Below, piece by piece: positions 22,005 to 30,498 of a stretch of DNA of 64,000 nucleotides. This DNA comes from Planctomycetota bacterium. Lineage in GTDB: Bacteria; Planctomycetota; SZUA-567. The notes under the pieces are model-generated. The model worked only from the letters and a program-made list of their open reading frames with translations. It was not told the origin of the DNA and made no database searches. Position numbers and translations under genes: made by a program. Each line of letters begins with the position of its first letter. Within the stretch, counting starts at the first letter, position 1. The stretch lies in the NCBI GenBank assembly GCA_020060765.1, contig JAGUZQ010000030.1, positions 1 through 64,000 of the forward strand. Reading direction: 5' to 3'.

Positions 22005-22751
22005 ATGCACAAGTCAATCGGCATCCAACTCTATACCGTGCGCGAATCGTTAAAAGCCGACTTCAAGGGCACGCTGCGCAAGCTGGCGGAAATCGGTTAT
22101 GGGGCGGTGGAATTCGCCTGGAATTACGGAGGCATGACGCCCGAGCAACTGGCGGACTTTCTCAAGGAGTGCGGCCTGGTCTGCTGCGGTCTGCATATGC
22201 CGCTGGAGGCTTTGCTGGATGTAAACAGCGAACATTATGGTTTTGCCAAAGCAGTGAAAGCGCCTTGCGTTACGGTAAGCCTTGCCGGTCGGGTAGCGAC
22301 TGACTGGGAGAAAGTTCCCGCTGATCTGGCCAAGGGCGCCTCGATCGCCGCCAGTCATGGCCTATCCTTCACCTATCACAACCACGCGCAGGAACTGGCG
22401 GAGTATGAAAACACGACCGCGCTGGACTGGCTCTACGCCAACACCGCGCCGGAACTGGTCAAGGCGGAGCTTGACACCTACTGGCTGGCCAAGGGCGGGG
22501 TCGATCCGGTCGAATATGTTTCGCGTTACGCGGGACGGCTGCCGCAGTTACATCTGAAAGACATGGACAGGGAGGATGGCTCCTTCGCCGAGGTCGGAAC
22601 AGGGACGCTCGACTTTCCCGCGATTATCGCGGCGGCGAAGAAGGCGGGCGTCGAGTGGCTGATCGTCGAACAGGACGCCTGCAAGCGTCCCGCTCTGGAA
22701 AGCGCGGCACTCAGTCTGAAAAATATCAAAGGCATTCTTTCGCTAAAATAA
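22005..22751 (+). CDS. Sugar phosphate isomerase/epimerase (TIM barrel)
   Basis: 248 residues. I start at M-H-K-S-I-G-I-Q-L-Y (AAAGGA seven bases upstream); five extra codons upstream overlap this site. Xylose-isomerase-like/AP-endonuclease-2 fold: G-I-Q-L-Y-T-V-R-E near the N-terminus, Y-H-N-H-A-Q-E-L, E-L-D-T-Y-W, Q-L-H-L-K-D-M, and a C-terminal I-V-E-Q-D. These supply the usual metal ligands of the family. It is the third gene of the run behind the AraC regulator and probably epimerises or isomerises a released monosaccharide. Cytoplasmic. The exact sugar is not readable. Confidence 0.85.
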   Translation: MHKSIGIQLYTVRESLKADFKGTLRKLAEIGYGAVEFAWNYGGMTPEQLADFLKECGLVCCGLHMPLEALLDVNSEHYGFAKAVKAPCVTVSLAGRVATDWEKVPADLAKGASIAASHGLSFTYHNHAQELAEYENTTALDWLYANTAPELVKAELDTYWLAKGGVDPVEYVSRYAGRLPQLHLKDMDREDGSFAEVGTGTLDFPAIIAAAKKAGVEWLIVEQDACKRPALESAALSLKNIKGILSLK

Positions 22752-22763
22752 GGGAGGTGGCAA

Positions 22764-23795
22764 ATGGCAGGCGAGTTCAGGTTTTCCTTCGGGCCGTGGA
22801 ATATCCACGAAGGCGCCGATCCGTTCGGGCCGACCGTGCGGGAATCGATCGGCTTTAATCAAAAGCTGGCGGAATATAAAAAATTGAAGTTTGACGGCGT
22901 GCAATTTCATGACGACGATGCCGTACCCAACATGAACGAGCTGACTTCGGCTCAGATCATACAGGCAGCGAAGGCGGTCAAAAAACGTCTGGACGATCAC
23001 GGCCTGACCGCGGAATTCGTGGCACCGCGCCTGTGGGAAGACCCCCGCACCGTCGACGGCGGCTATACATCTAACGATCCGGCCTGCCGCGAATACGCGC
23101 GCGAACGCTCACGCCGCTGCATCGACATCGCCCGCGCCCTGGACACGAAGCTGATTGTGCTGTGGCTGTCGCGGGAAGGCACCTACATCCGCGAGTCCAA
23201 GGATAGCGTTCTTGCCACCGAAAGATTGCTGGCGGCATTGAATGATATGCTGGAATACGATCCGGAAATCCGCATCGCCATCGAGCCCAAGCCCAACGAG
23301 CCGGTCGATCATACTTATATCCCCACCACCGGCCACGCGCTGGCGCTGGGCGCGCGCACGGTCGATCCGTCCCGCGTAGGCGTGAACATCGAAAGCGCCC
23401 ACGCGATCCTGGCTGGGCTTGACCCGTCGGATGAAATGGGTTTCGCGCTTTCGGCAGGCAAACTGTGGACGGTACACCTGAACGACCAGAACGGCCTGAA
23501 GTTCGACCAGGACAAGACTTTCGGCGCGGTCGATTTACGTCGCGCCCTTAACCAGGTCAGGATTCTCGACCAACACGAATACGGGAAAAACGGCGAATGG
23601 GTCGGCCTGGATGTGAAGGCCATGCGTACGCAGAAGGCCGAAGTCGCCACAAAGCATCTGCGCAACAGCCGCGAGATATTCCTGCGTCTGCTGGAGATAT
23701 CCCGGTCACTGAAACAGACTGACATTGATGGCATGGTCGGAGAACGTGATTACGAGGAACTGGAGATGTACGTACTCGGCAAACTCATGGCATAG
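22764..23795 (+). CDS. Xylose isomerase-like TIM-barrel protein
   Basis: 343 residues. ATG with AGGGAGG six bases upstream, 12 bases after the previous gene. It resembles xylose isomerases more than the neighbouring epimerases: F-G-P-W-N near the start, F-H-D-D-D-A-V-P, A-I-E-P-K-P-N-E-P as metal-ligand strand, V-G-V-N-I-E-S-A-H-A, and V-H-L-N-D-Q-N-G. In this family aldose-ketose interconversion uses two divalent metal ions. It is shorter than the roughly 390-440 residues of classical XylA, so it may use a related aldose such as a rhamnose-like or 6-deoxy sugar. That is inference. It is likely cotranscribed with both flanking sugar enzymes. Confidence 0.82.
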   Translation: MAGEFRFSFGPWNIHEGADPFGPTVRESIGFNQKLAEYKKLKFDGVQFHDDDAVPNMNELTSAQIIQAAKAVKKRLDDHGLTAEFVAPRLWEDPRTVDGGYTSNDPACREYARERSRRCIDIARALDTKLIVLWLSREGTYIRESKDSVLATERLLAALNDMLEYDPEIRIAIEPKPNEPVDHTYIPTTGHALALGARTVDPSRVGVNIESAHAILAGLDPSDEMGFALSAGKLWTVHLNDQNGLKFDQDKTFGAVDLRRALNQVRILDQHEYGKNGEWVGLDVKAMRTQKAEVATKHLRNSREIFLRLLEISRSLKQTDIDGMVGERDYEELEMYVLGKLMA

Positions 23796-23806
23796 ATCGG
23801 AAAATT

Positions 23807-24616
23807 ATGAAACTCTCCATGATGTCGTACACCGTCTCGCGTCAGAAAGAGTATTTCGATCTGAAGAAAATGCTCGACGTGACGGCGGAACTGAAAATGG
23901 ACGGGATCGATTTCGTAACCCTGCACAACACCGACCCGCGCACCTTGCGGAAAATGGCCGACGACCACGGCATTCCGGTGGTCTGCCACACCTTTCATGC
24001 GCCGATGAATTTCGCGACCGCAGCCGAACGCGCCGCCGGAGTGGAAGCGGCTAAAGCGGGTGTTGAGGCGGCGGTAATCCTGGGCGCGCCGGCAGTGATG
24101 ATCCCCACCGGCGGCAAAACCGGCAAGCCTCGCGGGGAATCGCGCCGCGACTGGATTGAAGGGTTGAAGAAAGTTGTCCCTCTTGCCGCCGACGCGGGGG
24201 TGACCTTGACCATCGAGAACTTTCCCGGCGCAGACAGCCCCTTCGTCACCGCCGCCGACGTGCTGGAAGCGGTCGACGCCGTGCCGGGATTGAAATTAAC
24301 TTACGACAACGGCAACGCCGCCACTGGCGAGGAACCGGCGCAATCATTCCGCGACTGCGCCAGGCATGTGGTTCACGCGCATTTCAAGGACTGGCTGCGC
24401 AGGGACGACGAGGCGGAGGGATGGCGGAAAATGCTGGACGGTAAATATTACCAGCCCGCCCTGATTGGCGAAGGCTGCCTCGACCATGTCGCCTGCCTTT
24501 CAGCGATGCGGGACGCGGGGTATGATGGTTATATAAACATCGAGTACGAAGGCAACGCCTACGACCCCTACGAAGCCACCCGCCGCGCAGTGGAATATCT
24601 TCGTTCGCTGACTTGA
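23807..24616 (+). CDS. Sugar phosphate isomerase/epimerase, second copy
   Basis: 269 residues, 11 bases after the xylose-isomerase-like gene; only a weak GGAA lies before its ATG. TIM-barrel isomerase features: D-F-V-T-L-H near 47, V-C-H-T-F-H, L-T-I-E-N-F-P-G, L-K-L-T-Y-D-N-G-N, V-H-A-H-F-K-D, and a C-terminal N-I-E-Y-E-G-N. The pattern E...D...H...E matches metal-dependent epimerases. It is the last gene of the run starting at the AraC regulator, and a gap with a decayed gene follows. Probable role is the final interconversion step before central metabolism. Confidence 0.85.
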   Translation: MKLSMMSYTVSRQKEYFDLKKMLDVTAELKMDGIDFVTLHNTDPRTLRKMADDHGIPVVCHTFHAPMNFATAAERAAGVEAAKAGVEAAVILGAPAVMIPTGGKTGKPRGESRRDWIEGLKKVVPLAADAGVTLTIENFPGADSPFVTAADVLEAVDAVPGLKLTYDNGNAATGEEPAQSFRDCARHVVHAHFKDWLRRDDEAEGWRKMLDGKYYQPALIGEGCLDHVACLSAMRDAGYDGYINIEYEGNAYDPYEATRRAVEYLRSLT

Positions 24617-24644
24617 TATACCGAGGCGTTAATATCAACGACAT

Positions 24645-24935
24645 TCATTTCTTTGATTGTTGTTTGCTCCTGATCAGCGCTTCCGACAGCATAAACCAGC
24701 CCCAGTGATAATCCACTTTGGAGGAAAATTCCCCGACAAAATCCGACCAGTCCCCCGGTTTGACGCTACGCGCGCGGAGTTCGTCCATCTGTTTCATGCG
24801 GATTGCCTGTGGCCGCAAGGAAGTAGGCATAAAGTTTATCTTCGTGAGCGAGAAACAACCTCAGGAAATCCTGGTGGCTCAAGCGAACATCCTTTCCTGC
24901 CTGGATTCCAACCGGAATATCGAAATCTAACGATC
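24645..24935 (-). pseudogene. ECF sigma-factor-like remnant with frameshift
   Basis: On the minus strand, 24935 to about 24783 reads D-V-R-L-S-H-Q-D-F-L-R-L-F, then A-H-E-D-K-L-Y-A-Y-F, like region 2 of ECF sigma factors, but has no start codon and ends at a stop. A second open piece in another frame (24830-24645, 61 codons, M-K-Q-M-D-E-L-R-A-R and W-G-W-F-M-L-S-E-A-L) overlaps it and has coding-like codon use but no recognised family. I read this as one decayed gene or a join of two. It lies between two convergent genes. Confidence 0.4.
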
Positions 24936-24992
24936 TTTTTTTATTTTTTTAAACACCCCAAATATAGATTCATTTTATGATAGCCGCAGCAT

Positions 24993-25814
24993 CTAAGATT
25001 TGCCGGTTCGAAAATGCGAAGGGCGCACGCCGGTCAGCAACAGGAAGAAACGGGACATGCTTTTATCGCTGAGAAAACCGGTCTGCGCGGCGATTTCCGC
25101 CAGGGTAAACCGGGGCTGTGAAATAAGGGACATGATCCGTTGCAGTCGCAATTCCTGCAGGTAAGCCTTGGGCGGGGTGCCGGTTTCCTCGCGAAATTTC
25201 TTGGAAAAAGCAAACCTGCTCAACCCCAGCATTCCTGCGATCTGTTCAATTCCGATCTGCGCATCGCCCATATTCTCGTTCATCAGGCGAATGGCCTCAA
25301 CCGCGATAGCTCCGGATTTTTCCGCTCCGCCATGAGTATGATATCTGTCGGCGATGTCGGCCAGCAGACTGTAAATCATGGCGCTGTTTTTGCGCAGCGC
25401 TTTCGCGGATGATTCGCCTACCGCCGCCGCCATGCTGTCAAAAATCCCGGCCGGGCATTTTCCCGCTTTAAACGGGCGGCTCGTGTCGATTCCGAATCCC
25501 TGGATAACCGAAGCGGCGGCGATTCCGTCAAATGTTAAGCAGCGCAACTCCCATTCGCTATCGCCGGCATGATAGAAATGCTGCATTCCGGGCAGATATA
25601 TGGCGGCGTGGTCCTGCTCAAGAGCGTGGTCTGTACCGTTTATCCGGATCCAGCCTGTTCCCTCTATGCTCCACAGAACCTGCGCGAAGTGTATTGTCCG
25701 GCTGGCGGAAGTCTGTTTTTTCGCAAACCGGTAATGACTGACAGTACGCAACCCCAATGGCACGCACAGTGGCGAATCAGACGGTCGGTACATATCCAGA
25801 TGCAGCTTGTTCAC
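24993..25814 (-). CDS. AraC-family transcriptional regulator
   Basis: 273 residues, GTG start (an ATG occurs seven codons later). The N-terminal region is cupin-like (W-S-I-E-G-T-G-W-I-R-I-N-G; A-A-I-Y-L-P-G-M-Q-H). The C-terminal AraC DNA-binding domain covers about 170-270 (I-A-G-M-L-G-L-S-R-F-A-F-S-K-K-F; I-A-A-Q-T-G-F-L-S-D-K-S-M-S-R-F-F, then G-V-R-P-S-H-F-R). It is divergent from the GH20 gene with 117 bases between the two starts, so it most likely controls that hexosaminidase in response to its product. Confidence 0.88.
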   Translation of the reverse strand: MNKLHLDMYRPSDSPLCVPLGLRTVSHYRFAKKQTSASRTIHFAQVLWSIEGTGWIRINGTDHALEQDHAAIYLPGMQHFYHAGDSEWELRCLTFDGIAAASVIQGFGIDTSRPFKAGKCPAGIFDSMAAAVGESSAKALRKNSAMIYSLLADIADRYHTHGGAEKSGAIAVEAIRLMNENMGDAQIGIEQIAGMLGLSRFAFSKKFREETGTPPKAYLQELRLQRIMSLISQPRFTLAEIAAQTGFLSDKSMSRFFLLLTGVRPSHFRTGKS

Positions 25815-25931
25815 AAAATGACCCCGGCAGGCACAGATGGTTACTTGCTCAACGTCAGACAGAGTATATTATCAATATCGCGGTACGCAAACGTGAAATA
25901 TTTCAACTATGGTTCTTGTACGGAGGAAAAA

Positions 25932-27884
25932 ATGGCATACCACATTGTTCCCGCGCCGAAGGTATTCGAACAGACCGGCGTTAGCGCCCGTGGAGCCAAA
26001 TGGTCAAACGCTTACGCAAATGTCGAGTTGCCCTATATCCCCCAGGAAGTATCCGGGCTTTATTCGCCAAATAGAATCGAGACGGAAACTGTCTGTCATA
26101 ATGAAGTATGCTATTTTATCTGTTCCGTTAAAAAAATTGCTTCCCCAGGCGCAAATGCTAGCAAAATAGCAAAAAATGTTTCTCTGAAAATGCCGGAAAA
26201 GTATCTGCTGACTATTTCCAAAGAGACGATTGTCGCCGTCAGCCAGACCCCGGAAGGCCTTGCTCTCGCCTTCTCCACCCTTGCCGCCATCATCCGCCAG
26301 AGCGATGAAGCGCTTCCGGTTTGCAGGATTGAGGACTGGCCTGATTTTTCCCTGCGGGGCGCGATGATCTGCTTTCACCAGATTCACGATTTCATGCCGC
26401 ACATGGGGCCGAACTTCAAAAGTTTCAGCGGCCTGGAATTGGATATGCTATACGAAAATAAGCTAAATACCGTCCTGGTCGAGCACGAGACCATGTTCCC
26501 CTGGAAAAAACATGCGAAGATTTCCTGCAAGGATGCTTTTAACCGCAAACAGATAGAACTATTCAATCAAAAAGCGTCTGACCGGGGAATTGAAGTAATC
26601 CCTCTGGTGCAGGCGCTGGGGCATGTCTATCACGCGCTGATTCATAAACAATACCTGTCTCTGCGTGAAGACACGGAATCGCCGCAGCAGTTTTGCCCGC
26701 TTAATCCGGATACGTTTACGCTGGCGCAGGAGCTGATCGATGATGTCATCGAGTTGCATCCGAACTCAAAGTATATCCATGTCGGCGGAGACGAATGCCG
26801 CCGCCTCGGAGTATGTCCGGAATGCAAAGCCTATGTGGAAAAACACGGCGTTCACCTGCTTTATGCCAATTACTACCGGCAGGTCTGCCAGTATGTGGTG
26901 AGTAAGGGTAAAATCCCCATGCTCTGGCACGACATGGCGCTGAAGCACAGCGGCACCCTGGAGGAATTGCCGGAAGAAGTGGTTTTGCTGTTTTGGAATT
27001 ACGGCGCTTACAGCCACGGCGACATTGCCGACCAACTTGAGCGCCTTGCCGCTATCATCCCGCCTGAGCGGATCATCGGCGGCAGCGCCGTCAGATGCGA
27101 AAGCCGGTTCGGCAATCTCCATCGTCCCCACAGTTGCATGACCGAAAATACCGGGGAGATGAACAGCTACTGCAAAGGAAAATCCTGCCAGGGAACCATA
27201 CTCACCGACTGGCCCGACTCCGGCATCTCTTTCCTGGACGCGCTGGTGGCAATCCAATATCAGGGCGAAAGCGCCTGGAACGCAAAGGCTATCCATAACG
27301 ACGAGTTCCTCGAACATTACGAAGAACGGCGGTTCGGTCTGCCCCGGTCTGCATTATTGGAGCGGCTGACGGTGCTTGACGGGGAAATTCCCTTTATGGG
27401 CGGGTTCCAGCTTCAGTATGGCGACCGCTTTAACCGTTATGACTATGTAAAATATGACGTAGACAGGGAAATCGAGCGGGAAATCGAGAACTCCGAGCTT
27501 GCGGTTTTGCATGGCCGTAAAATCAGGTGCGGACGCCTTATCGATTATCTAAAGGACTGCATGAAAAAATGCAGGCGCAACCGATTTGAATTGGAGTATT
27601 ATCTTCTGCTGGCGCGTCAGGCGCAAGTGTTCATGACAATCGGCTTCAGCCTGGTGATTCGCGAGGCTCGTCTGCGCGGCAAAGTCTTTACAAACTATCA
27701 TGAAGACCGGATAGATGAGGATCTGGCCTGGGCCGGCATGGAATGGGACAGACTGGCGCGGGATTTCGCAGCCTATCATCGTCGTTATTCAATCGAACGC
27801 CACGTTGCCAACCACGTCGCCATGCGGTTCCAGAAGGCGTTAAGAAAGCGGCTCTCGAAATCCTCAGGACTTGTTCAAAAATAA
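25932..27884 (+). CDS. GH20-type beta-N-acetylhexosaminidase
   Basis: 650 residues. I start at M-A-Y-H-I-V-P-A-P (GGAGG five bases upstream); the frame is open for another 121 codons over the AraC promoter region, which I do not count. N-terminal GH20 accessory domain, then the barrel with R-G-A-M-I-C-F-H, P-L-V-Q-A-L-G-H-V and Y-I-H-V-G-G-D-E near 280, where the Asp-Glu pair is the catalytic signature of GH20. A Cys-rich stretch (L-G-V-C-P-E-C-K) follows. No signal peptide is seen, so it may cleave imported oligosaccharides. The final codons, including the TAA stop, lie inside the terminal repeat of a mobile palindromic element (27867-28010). Confidence 0.88.
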   Translation: MAYHIVPAPKVFEQTGVSARGAKWSNAYANVELPYIPQEVSGLYSPNRIETETVCHNEVCYFICSVKKIASPGANASKIAKNVSLKMPEKYLLTISKETIVAVSQTPEGLALAFSTLAAIIRQSDEALPVCRIEDWPDFSLRGAMICFHQIHDFMPHMGPNFKSFSGLELDMLYENKLNTVLVEHETMFPWKKHAKISCKDAFNRKQIELFNQKASDRGIEVIPLVQALGHVYHALIHKQYLSLREDTESPQQFCPLNPDTFTLAQELIDDVIELHPNSKYIHVGGDECRRLGVCPECKAYVEKHGVHLLYANYYRQVCQYVVSKGKIPMLWHDMALKHSGTLEELPEEVVLLFWNYGAYSHGDIADQLERLAAIIPPERIIGGSAVRCESRFGNLHRPHSCMTENTGEMNSYCKGKSCQGTILTDWPDSGISFLDALVAIQYQGESAWNAKAIHNDEFLEHYEERRFGLPRSALLERLTVLDGEIPFMGGFQLQYGDRFNRYDYVKYDVDREIEREIENSELAVLHGRKIRCGRLIDYLKDCMKKCRRNRFELEYYLLLARQAQVFMTIGFSLVIREARLRGKVFTNYHEDRIDEDLAWAGMEWDRLARDFAAYHRRYSIERHVANHVAMRFQKALRKRLSKSSGLVQK

Positions 27885-28010
27885 CATATAATCTTCAGCC
27901 AAAAATACCTGCAAAATAACCGCTTAACTTACTCTCGTCATTCCCGCGGAGGCGGGAATGACGAAGCAAAGGTAAATTGTTTAACATACAACTTATTTTT
28001 GAACGAATCC
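27867..28010. mobile_element. MITE-like element, family 2, full copy
   Basis: 144 bases with imperfect terminal inverted repeats: left 27867-27884 (GGACTTGTTCAAAAATAA), right 27993-28010, whose complement differs at two of 18 positions. The centre (27936-27963) is a near-perfect palindrome with GTCATTCCCGC arms. Its left repeat supplies the last codons and TAA of the GH20 gene. The right half matches, inverted, the partial copy at 38778-38836. Confidence 0.65.
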
Positions 28011-28045
28011 TTAATAAAGAGCCCTCAACCCGACTTTCCCCCCCC

Positions 28046-28741
28046 TCAGTCTTTCCGGCAGTGATAGACCTGGAAGTACGAAAGCGGTTTCTCGGCGCTC
28101 AGAATCGTAAACCCCGCTCGTTCCAGCAGCCCCTCCATGATCCAGTTCAGCGTGCTGTATTCGCGGGCTATGTGCGATGCCATGCGCGAGCGCATCTCTT
28201 TCGGCAGTGATGCGATGGCTTTATCGCAATAGATAACATGCCCCTCCTCGCCCCAGCCGAAAACCACATCCCGCAGGACGAACTGGCCGCCGGGCTTGAG
28301 TACGCGGCAGATGTTCGACAGCGCCACGGCCTTCCATACGTCCGGGAGATGATGCAGTGCCGCACTGGTCAGCGCCGCGTCGAAAGTCTCCTCCGGGAAA
28401 TCAAACGAGAGAAAGCCAGCGTGGGTGTAGTCAATTTCGTTCAGCCCTTCCTTCTCAGCTTCGCGCCGAGCATAGCCGAGCATGGTGGTGGAGATATCCA
28501 CGGCCGTAGGCCGCAGTCCCGCTCGCGCGGCGGCACGGACGAAATGCCCCGTGCCCGCCCCGATATCCAGTACCCGCACGCCCTTGGGCAGATTCAAAAG
28601 TTCAAGAATCTGCCGGTTCTCCGCCGCCACGTCACGGAACTGGCCGTGCTTGCGGTCATAATCTTCGACTTCGTCCAGATCGGAGAAGTCGGCTCCTATG
28701 TGCTGAAACTCATTCCATTGCCAATCCGGTTGGGTCTTCAT
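28046..28741 (-). CDS. Class I SAM-dependent methyltransferase
   Basis: 231 residues from M-K-T-Q-P-D-W-Q-W. Two adjacent ATGs overlap the stop of the upstream DUF1330 gene; GGAGG sits four bases from the second, which I chose. SAM-binding motif V-L-D-I-G-A-G-T-G-H-F near 66, then A-V-D-I-S, F-D-A-A-L-T-S-A-A-L-H-H-L-P and L-K-P-G-G-Q-F-V-L-R-D: the Ubi/COQ5-like order. The substrate is unknown. It is translationally coupled to DUF1330, and both follow an MBL-fold hydrolase. Confidence 0.85.
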   Translation of the reverse strand: MKTQPDWQWNEFQHIGADFSDLDEVEDYDRKHGQFRDVAAENRQILELLNLPKGVRVLDIGAGTGHFVRAAARAGLRPTAVDISTTMLGYARREAEKEGLNEIDYTHAGFLSFDFPEETFDAALTSAALHHLPDVWKAVALSNICRVLKPGGQFVLRDVVFGWGEEGHVIYCDKAIASLPKEMRSRMASHIAREYSTLNWIMEGLLERAGFTILSAEKPLSYFQVYHCRKD

Positions 28742-29037
28742 CATTCCTCCTCTTCGCAGCCGCGCACGATAATGGCGCGTGATGTCGTCGACCGCTCCCG
28801 TAGTGGAGCGATACTCTTGTACTGTTCTGATCCGAAACATGCCTGTAGCGAATCCATCGTGGGAAACTCGATCATGACGATTCGTTCAGGCGACCAATTG
28901 GAAACGGGATCCGGCTCTCCTCCTTGGACGCGATAGCATCCGCCGTGCGCCAGCACCAGTGATCGAGCCAGGCGAATATATTCGGAGTAGATTTCGGAAT
29001 CGTGGATCTTTATATCCGCGATCAGGTACACGCTCAT
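28741..29037 (-). CDS. DUF1330 domain protein
   Basis: 98 residues, start M-S-V-Y-L-I-A-D-I-K-I with an excellent AAAGGAGG six bases upstream; the frame extends 18 codons further without a site. Ferredoxin-like small domain: Y-L-I-A-D near the start, A-H-G-G-C-Y-R-V-Q-G-G, I-V-M-I-E-F-P-T-M-D-S-L. The DUF1330 family has the dimeric alpha/beta-barrel fold, with unknown chemistry in most cases. It ends in a Glu run, and its stop overlaps the methyltransferase start. Confidence 0.85.
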   Translation of the reverse strand: MSVYLIADIKIHDSEIYSEYIRLARSLVLAHGGCYRVQGGEPDPVSNWSPERIVMIEFPTMDSLQACFGSEQYKSIAPLRERSTTSRAIIVRGCEEEE

Positions 29038-29050
29038 GCCAAACCTCCTT

Positions 29051-29929
29051 TCATGAAAAAGTAATATCGAAAATCCGCGGGACGTCCGCATACTTCAAGT
29101 GCGCCCGCACAGTCGCGGCAGTCAGAGGATTGGCCGCAAAGGGCGGCAATCCGAGTGTTGTCATCGCCGTTGCGGTGATGACAGCCGGGTCTGCCTGTCC
29201 GTCAGCCACCGCGCCGCGAACTGCATCATGCACGGCCTGAAGCCAGCTGAAGGCTATGTCGAATCGCGTGTTGATAAAGCTTCGTTCATAGATTGGTTCT
29301 TCCCAGGAAGAATAAAGCGCGGTAACTGCGGTCAATTCCCGCAGTCTCTGCAGAGACCGGATAGTCGCCGGCAGATCCGTATAGATCGGCATAGCATTCG
29401 GCTCAGGCAAAGCATCGCCGGAAAATAACGCCTCTGCCTCTTGACAGTAAAACGCTAGCTGCCCGTCGGCATGGCCGGGCGTAGCGATGGCTTGCAAGCG
29501 AATGCCTCCGAGATCGAGGAACTCTCCATCCTCCAGCGTCCGGTTGATTCGAACCGACCCTTCAACCAGCGAGTCGAAGCCCGGGACCGGGCGTTCTCGT
29601 TTCTGCGCTTCAGTGTCTTCGATCCATCGCACCGCATCTCGGTGTGCATAGGTCGTTGCTGGGATATCTCGCAGAAGAGCCGGTGCAACGCCGATGTGAT
29701 CGGGATGCGCATGCGTGAAGACGAGATGCCGGATCGCGCCTATCTGGATCCCTGCCACTCCTATGGCTTCCTGAATGCGGTTCCACGCCCCGGCAACGCT
29801 GGCGTCGATCAGAGCCGCCGACTCGCCCCGGACGATGTAGCACCAGACCGAACGCGGCATGCGCTGGCCGTTCAGCAAGGGGATCTCGAAGGGGATCGCG
29901 ATGGGAATGATGCTTTCTTTGCCTTTCAT
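29051..29929 (-). CDS. MBL-fold metallo-hydrolase
   Basis: 292 residues. ATG with GGAGGAG upstream. The metallo-beta-lactamase fold is shown by T-H-A-H-P-D-H at 72-78 (zinc ligands), A-T-P-G-H-A-D-G-Q-L near 171 and F-S-G-D-A-L-P. A C-terminal helical region follows, as in the glyoxalase-II-like or RNaseZ-like hydrolases with a BLACT/winged-helix tail. The next gene starts 13 bases downstream, so it heads a three-gene operon with DUF1330 and the methyltransferase. The substrate is not readable; a thioester or lactone is possible. Cytoplasmic. Confidence 0.87.
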   Translation of the reverse strand: MKGKESIIPIAIPFEIPLLNGQRMPRSVWCYIVRGESAALIDASVAGAWNRIQEAIGVAGIQIGAIRHLVFTHAHPDHIGVAPALLRDIPATTYAHRDAVRWIEDTEAQKRERPVPGFDSLVEGSVRINRTLEDGEFLDLGGIRLQAIATPGHADGQLAFYCQEAEALFSGDALPEPNAMPIYTDLPATIRSLQRLRELTAVTALYSSWEEPIYERSFINTRFDIAFSWLQAVHDAVRGAVADGQADPAVITATAMTTLGLPPFAANPLTAATVRAHLKYADVPRIFDITFS

Positions 29930-29950
29930 ACTCTCCTCCTGCGCTTCGTA

Positions 29951-29986
29951 ATAAAAAAGGCCTCCCGGTCATCCCGGAAGGCCTTG
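29951..29986 (-). terminator. Rho-independent terminator before the MBL operon
   Basis: Read on the minus strand: stem with AAGGCCT arms and a CCGGG inner stem, loop ATGA, followed by a T-run. It follows the tiny membrane protein gene (30015-30149) and precedes the MBL start at 29929, so it ends the former transcript or attenuates the latter. Confidence 0.7.
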
Positions 29987-30014
29987 AAGAAAATTAAACT
30001 GCATTTTCAAAGCG

Positions 30015-30149
30015 CTACGGGATCGTTCCTCCGGCGTCAGCCCATACGGCAGCGACCGCAATCATGATAATGGCGGCAAAGATCGGAAGTCGCACGGCAG
30101 GCGCGGCACCCAAGTCAGATTGGGAATAGGAACGATCCAGCTTCATCAT
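30015..30149 (-). CDS. Tiny single-pass membrane protein
   Basis: 44 codons: M-M-K-L-D-R-S-Y-S-Q then a hydrophobic helix (I-F-A-A-I-I-M-I-A-V-A-A-V-W) and a short tail ending T-I-P. TTTAGG lies just before the double ATG. A hairpin with T-run follows after 29 bases, so it may be an independent small transcript. I recognise no family. Codon use is ordinary and no other frame there is better, but a chance frame of this size cannot be excluded. Confidence 0.4.
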   Translation of the reverse strand: MMKLDRSYSQSDLGAAPAVRLPIFAAIIMIAVAAVWADAGGTIP

Positions 30150-30498
30150 GCCTAAAGTAAACCAGAAACCGGCCGGCAAGTCAAGTCACTTGACAATTAC
30201 AGCCTTACGCAGTATGATTCTTTAAACGATTGGAACTTTTCAGGAGGTTGTATGTCAGCGATTGTCGTTGTTGCCGGTGTTGGGGCGGGTTGCGCCTGAG
30301 CTTCAGGAAATCTCGTATTTTTTGACTTTCTGCGTTACTCCCCTCCCATTCGAGCCGCCCGGCTCGAAGCACCGCGCATATCCCTGCAAAATCAACCAGC
30401 TCGCCCAGGCGCGAGTCGGCATCTGCTCTCACCATGCCCTGTCGGCATGGCTTGATGTGCGTGCCGGGGATGACAACTACACGACAAGGACTGCAAAC
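30150..30498. other. Intergenic region before rsgA
   Basis: Contains an AGGAGG followed by a 15-codon frame (30252-30299, M-S-A-I-V-V-V-A-G) and small hairpins, one with GAGCC/GGCTC arms near 30350 and one with CATGCC/GGCATG arms near 30434. The rsgA frame stays open through most of it but lacks a conserved sequence. The mini-frame could be a leader peptide; the evidence is thin. Confidence 0.3.

Noticed and set aside
30262-30498. N-terminal extension of RsgA
   Set aside because: The frame is open but has no conserved character, and a good ribosome site precedes the ATG at 30499.
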